A stretch of DNA of 64,000 bases from Rhizorhabdus dicambivorans (GTDB lineage Bacteria > Pseudomonadota > Alphaproteobacteria > Sphingomonadales > Sphingomonadaceae). The notes beneath the pieces were generated by a model. It was not told the DNA's origin. It saw only the letters and a list, made by a program, of their open reading frames with translations, and did no database searches. Numbering within the stretch: the stretch's first letter is position 1; every line of letters begins with the position of its first letter. Of this stretch, positions 63,048-64,000 are shown piece after piece. Made by a program: the position numbers and the translations under genes. The stretch lies in contig NZ_CP023449.1 in the NCBI RefSeq assembly GCF_002355275.1, positions 1,404,001 through 1,468,000 of the forward strand. Reading direction: 5' to 3'.

Positions 63048-64000
63048 ATGCAGGCGGCGGTGGTCCGTGAGCCGCATGGCGGCATACGGTTCGAAGAGGT
63101 GATTATCACGCCGCCCCGCGCGGACGAAATTCTCGTCCGGAACGTCGCGACGGGAATTTGTCACACCGATATCAATGGTCTTGAAGGGCGTCTGCCTAGC
63201 CCTTTGCCGATCGTTCTCGGCCATGAAGGGAGCGGTGTGGTGGAGGCTGTCGGCGCCGAGGTACATGATGTGGCGCCGGGCGATCATGTCGTCATGACCT
63301 ACCTGACATGTGGTGCCTGCCGCGAATGCACGTCCGGGCATGAATCGAGCTGCAGGTCCGCTGGCCGGCTATGTTTTTCCGGTGCCAGGCCCGATGGGAG
63401 CCATGCCCTGCAAGGCCATGATGGCGGCGTATTGAACGATCGATTCTTTGGGCAATCCTCTTTCGCACAATATTCGATCACGCATCGCAGCAACGTCGTG
63501 AAGGTATCGAAGGATCTGCCGCTCGCTCTTCTGGGGCCTCTTGGCTGCGGGATCATGACGGGTGCCGGCGCATCGTGGAATATCCTGCAGGTTCAGCCCG
63601 GCATGAGTTTCGCGGTTTTCGGTTCGGGAGCCGTCGGTCTCAGCGCGCTGATGGCGGCCCGCATCGCCGGCGCGTCGACAATCATCGCCATCGACCGTGT
63701 GCCCGAGCGACTGGAACTCGCCCGGTCGCTCGGTGCGACCCATGTCGTCGATGCAGGGTGTGAGGATCTGGCCGAAGCCGTGCGCGCCATAGCGCCTGAT
63801 GGCGTCGACCGGACGATCGACACGACTGGCCGGCTGGCTGTAATGGGGGACGCTGTGCGGGTTCTTGCCCAGCGCGGTATCGCGGCGCTGGTCTCTCATG
63901 CCGAAGCGGATGGGCTCACTCTCAGTGTAAAGGATATGATCCTCAGTTCCAAAAGCATATGCGGCGTCGCTGAAGGTGGGAGATCGGCAGCTAGTAACAT
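63048..64000 (+). CDS. Zinc-dependent alcohol dehydrogenase (second), cut by the window end
   Basis: The gene runs off the window, so about 317 residues are seen, with no stop. MQAAVVREPHGGIRFEEVII starts like the paralogue at 42762. Catalytic zinc: CHTD and GHEGSG; structural cysteines: CGACRECTSGHESSC; cofactor fold: VFGSGAVGLSALMAA followed by AIDRVPER. ATG 63012 is in frame and would add 12 residues. It is an allylic/aryl alcohol dehydrogenase type and probably works with the preceding aldehyde dehydrogenase. Confidence 0.88.
   Translation, partial: MQAAVVREPHGGIRFEEVIITPPRADEILVRNVATGICHTDINGLEGRLPSPLPIVLGHEGSGVVEAVGAEVHDVAPGDHVVMTYLTCGACRECTSGHESSCRSAGRLCFSGARPDGSHALQGHDGGVLNDRFFGQSSFAQYSITHRSNVVKVSKDLPLALLGPLGCGIMTGAGASWNILQVQPGMSFAVFGSGAVGLSALMAARIAGASTIIAIDRVPERLELARSLGATHVVDAGCEDLAEAVRAIAPDGVDRTIDTTGRLAVMGDAVRVLAQRGIAALVSHAEADGLTLSVKDMILSSKSICGVAEGGRSAASN

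Overview
The window looks like a chromosomal segment of a GC-rich alphaproteobacterium, most likely a sphingomonad (Sphingomonas/Sphingobium/Novosphingobium type). The evidence is the housekeeping block infA-maf-RNase G-yacG-tRNA-Phe, the lig-type protocatechuate 4,5-cleavage genes, two large TonB-dependent receptors, and catabolic operons rich in RraA-family, Rieske and MFS genes. This assignment rests on gene content and family resemblance; no database search was run.

Layout. 1-2.8 kb is core genome: a flavin reductase-like gene, infA (TTG start), maf, a ribonuclease G-like gene, yacG and tRNA-Phe with encoded CCA. 2.8-12.3 kb is an integration hot spot downstream of tRNA-Phe. It holds a two-gene operon of unknown function (cytosolic protein plus four-helix membrane protein), a degenerate second copy of the tRNA-Phe 3' end, a complete ABC-three-component (ABC-3C) conflict system (nuclease-like effector, middle component, SMC-like ATPase), a membrane-anchored coiled-coil protein, and a DUF3489-DUF2924-serine recombinase module. 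The tRNA fragment and a repeated block beside it suggest two integration units stacked at one attachment site.

12.5-31.1 kb is an oxidative catabolic region of unknown substrate: FAD oxidoreductase, MFS carrier, TonB receptor, SDR, P450, quinone-reductase-like MDR, enoyl-CoA hydratase, ferredoxin, MarR regulator, a second SDR, two divergent Rieske oxygenases, a VOC protein, an LVIVD-repeat propeller and a CobW GTPase. A palindrome, TTCCATGGAA, sits in the three key promoter regions (18448, 19022, 26752) and probably defines one regulon. A ~144 bp MITE-like inverted-repeat element abuts the ferredoxin stop codon.

31.1-39.2 kb is a full protocatechuate 4,5-cleavage pathway: ligI-ligU-ligK on the minus strand, diverging from a LysR regulator with two HTH domains, a 6PGDH-like gene and ligJ-ligA-ligB-ligC. 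39.3-46.9 kb is a TetR-flanked operon resembling acyclic monoterpenol degradation: linalool dehydratase/isomerase-like protein, SCO-like protein, small membrane protein, Zn alcohol dehydrogenase, acyl-CoA ligase and aldehyde dehydrogenase. This suggests conversion of a tertiary alcohol to a primary allylic alcohol, aldehyde, acid and acyl-CoA.

47-53.9 kb carries another acyl-CoA ligase and a second ring-cleavage operon (three RraA-type aldolase-like proteins, a LigJ-like hydratase, a LigB-family dioxygenase, RidA) followed by TetR. The gene set fits gallate-type cleavage, which needs no semialdehyde dehydrogenase. 54-64 kb has a second TonB receptor, a 2-hydroxyacid dehydrogenase, an enolase-superfamily enzyme, an aromatic-acid MFS symporter, a near-identical second copy of the FAD oxidoreductase (inverted relative to the first, 47 kb away), an aldehyde dehydrogenase and a Zn alcohol dehydrogenase cut by the window end.

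The strongest candidates for something undescribed are the two-gene cytosolic/membrane system next to tRNA-Phe, and the TTCCATGGAA regulon with its atypical P450, paired Rieske oxygenases and propeller/CobW pair.
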